From positions 1 to 6,300 of the forward strand of contig JAGLTY010000135.1 in assembly GCA_023135025.1 (NCBI GenBank): 6,300 nt of DNA, in the 5' to 3' direction. The stretch's first letter is position 1; every line of letters starts with the position of its first letter. A program made the position numbers and the translations under genes. A model generated the notes under the pieces. That model did no database searches. It worked only from the letters and a program-made list of their open reading frames with translations, and was not told the origin of the DNA. Below, piece by piece: positions 5,885 through 6,300 of this stretch. This DNA comes from Bacteroidales bacterium (lineage in GTDB: Bacteria > Bacteroidota > Bacteroidia > Bacteroidales > GCA-2748055).

Positions 5885-6300
5885 ATGGCCAATGCATTAA
5901 AGGGAACAGCGTTCAACCTGGCAGGACAGAAGAGCCTGTATACTGGAAAGGTTCGAGATGTATATAATATCGATGATGACTACCTGGTTATGGTGGTTTC
6001 TGACCGGATTTCAGCATTTGATGTGGTGCTTCCCAGGGGAATCCCCTACAAAGGACAGGTCCTGAACCAGATTGCATCCAGGTTCCTGGATGCCACATCC
6101 GATATCGTTCCCAACTGGAAGATCGATTCGCCCGATCCCAATGTCACTGTGGGCCATATGGCCGTACCGTTCAAGGTGGAGATGGTGATCCGTGGCTATG
6201 TGACCGGTCACGCCTGGAGAGAGTACAGAGATGGAAAGAGGGCGCTGTGCGGAGTTCCTATGGTCGAAGGGTTAAAGGAGCACGACCGTTTCCCGGAACC
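5885..6300 (+). CDS. purC: SAICAR synthase PurC, 5' part
   Basis: PurC joins CAIR and aspartate with ATP to make SAICAR in de novo purine synthesis. The first 138 codons are present and the gene runs off the right edge still open. Family motifs are GKVRDVY at residues 21-27, SDRISAFD at 39-46, the G-Q-VLNQIA helix at 57-64 and [14 protein letters not shown] at 101-114, the last being a clear substrate-site signature. The visible tail ([11 protein letters not shown]) fits the longer form of about 300 residues common in this phylum rather than the roughly 240-residue E. coli form; this is an inference from an incomplete gene. The ATG at 5885 lies 59 bases after the phoH stop. That gap is A/T-rich, holds a -7-like TAACTTTA at 5860-5867 without a good -33 element, and shows no hairpin, so read-through from phoH is possible. 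Confidence 0.95.
   Translation, partial: MANALKGTAFNLAGQKSLYTGKVRDVYNIDDDYLVMVVSDRISAFDVVLPRGIPYKGQVLNQIASRFLDATSDIVPNWKIDSPDPNVTVGHMAVPFKVEMVIRGYVTGHAWREYRDGKRALCGVPMVEGLKEHDRFPE

Noticed and set aside
6011..6211. Minus-strand open frame near the right edge
   Set aside because: The plus strand here encodes clear purC motifs through to the window end.

Overview
The window looks like ordinary chromosomal core sequence from a member of the Bacteroidota, most likely Bacteroidales or a close relative. The evidence is the yajC - ybbR - coaE gene order, a DUF5606-type protein (a family I know only from this phylum), a phoH gene followed by purC, a near absence of Shine-Dalgarno sequences before the starts, and candidate promoters resembling the phylum's TTTG (-33) / TAnnTTTG (-7) pattern. 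Base composition looks even throughout. I see no insertion sequence, phage gene, CRISPR array, tRNA or rRNA.

Layout. (1) Bases 62-2716, plus strand: a tight cluster of yajC (Sec translocon accessory subunit), a YbbR/CdaR-like membrane-anchored protein, coaE (last step of coenzyme A synthesis) and a DjlA-like membrane co-chaperone with TerB and J domains. Gaps are 10, -1 and 3 bases, so one transcript is likely. (2) Bases 2750-3241, plus: a DUF5606 protein with an acidic, repetitive C-terminal tail and its own possible promoter. (3) Bases 3234-4797, minus: a two-gene unit of a SAM hydrolase/halogenase-fold (DUF62) protein and mazG, an NTP pyrophosphohydrolase. The mazG 3' end overlaps the DUF5606 gene tail to tail by 8 bp. 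(4) Bases 4798-4883: a short divergent intergenic region with two facing, overlapping candidate promoters. (5) Bases 4884-6300, plus: phoH (YbeZ-type ATPase), then purC (SAICAR synthase), which runs off the right edge.

Most products are housekeeping: protein export and envelope (YajC, YbbR, DjlA-like), cofactor and nucleotide metabolism (CoaE, MazG, PurC) and RNA metabolism (PhoH). I do not see a convincing new multi-gene system. The points most worth a second look are the DUF62 protein, where all three positions of the characterised Asp-Arg-His triad appear replaced; its one-base coupling to mazG; and the overlapping divergent promoter region. Several gene starts were moved from the longest open frame to an internal ATG because of junction geometry.
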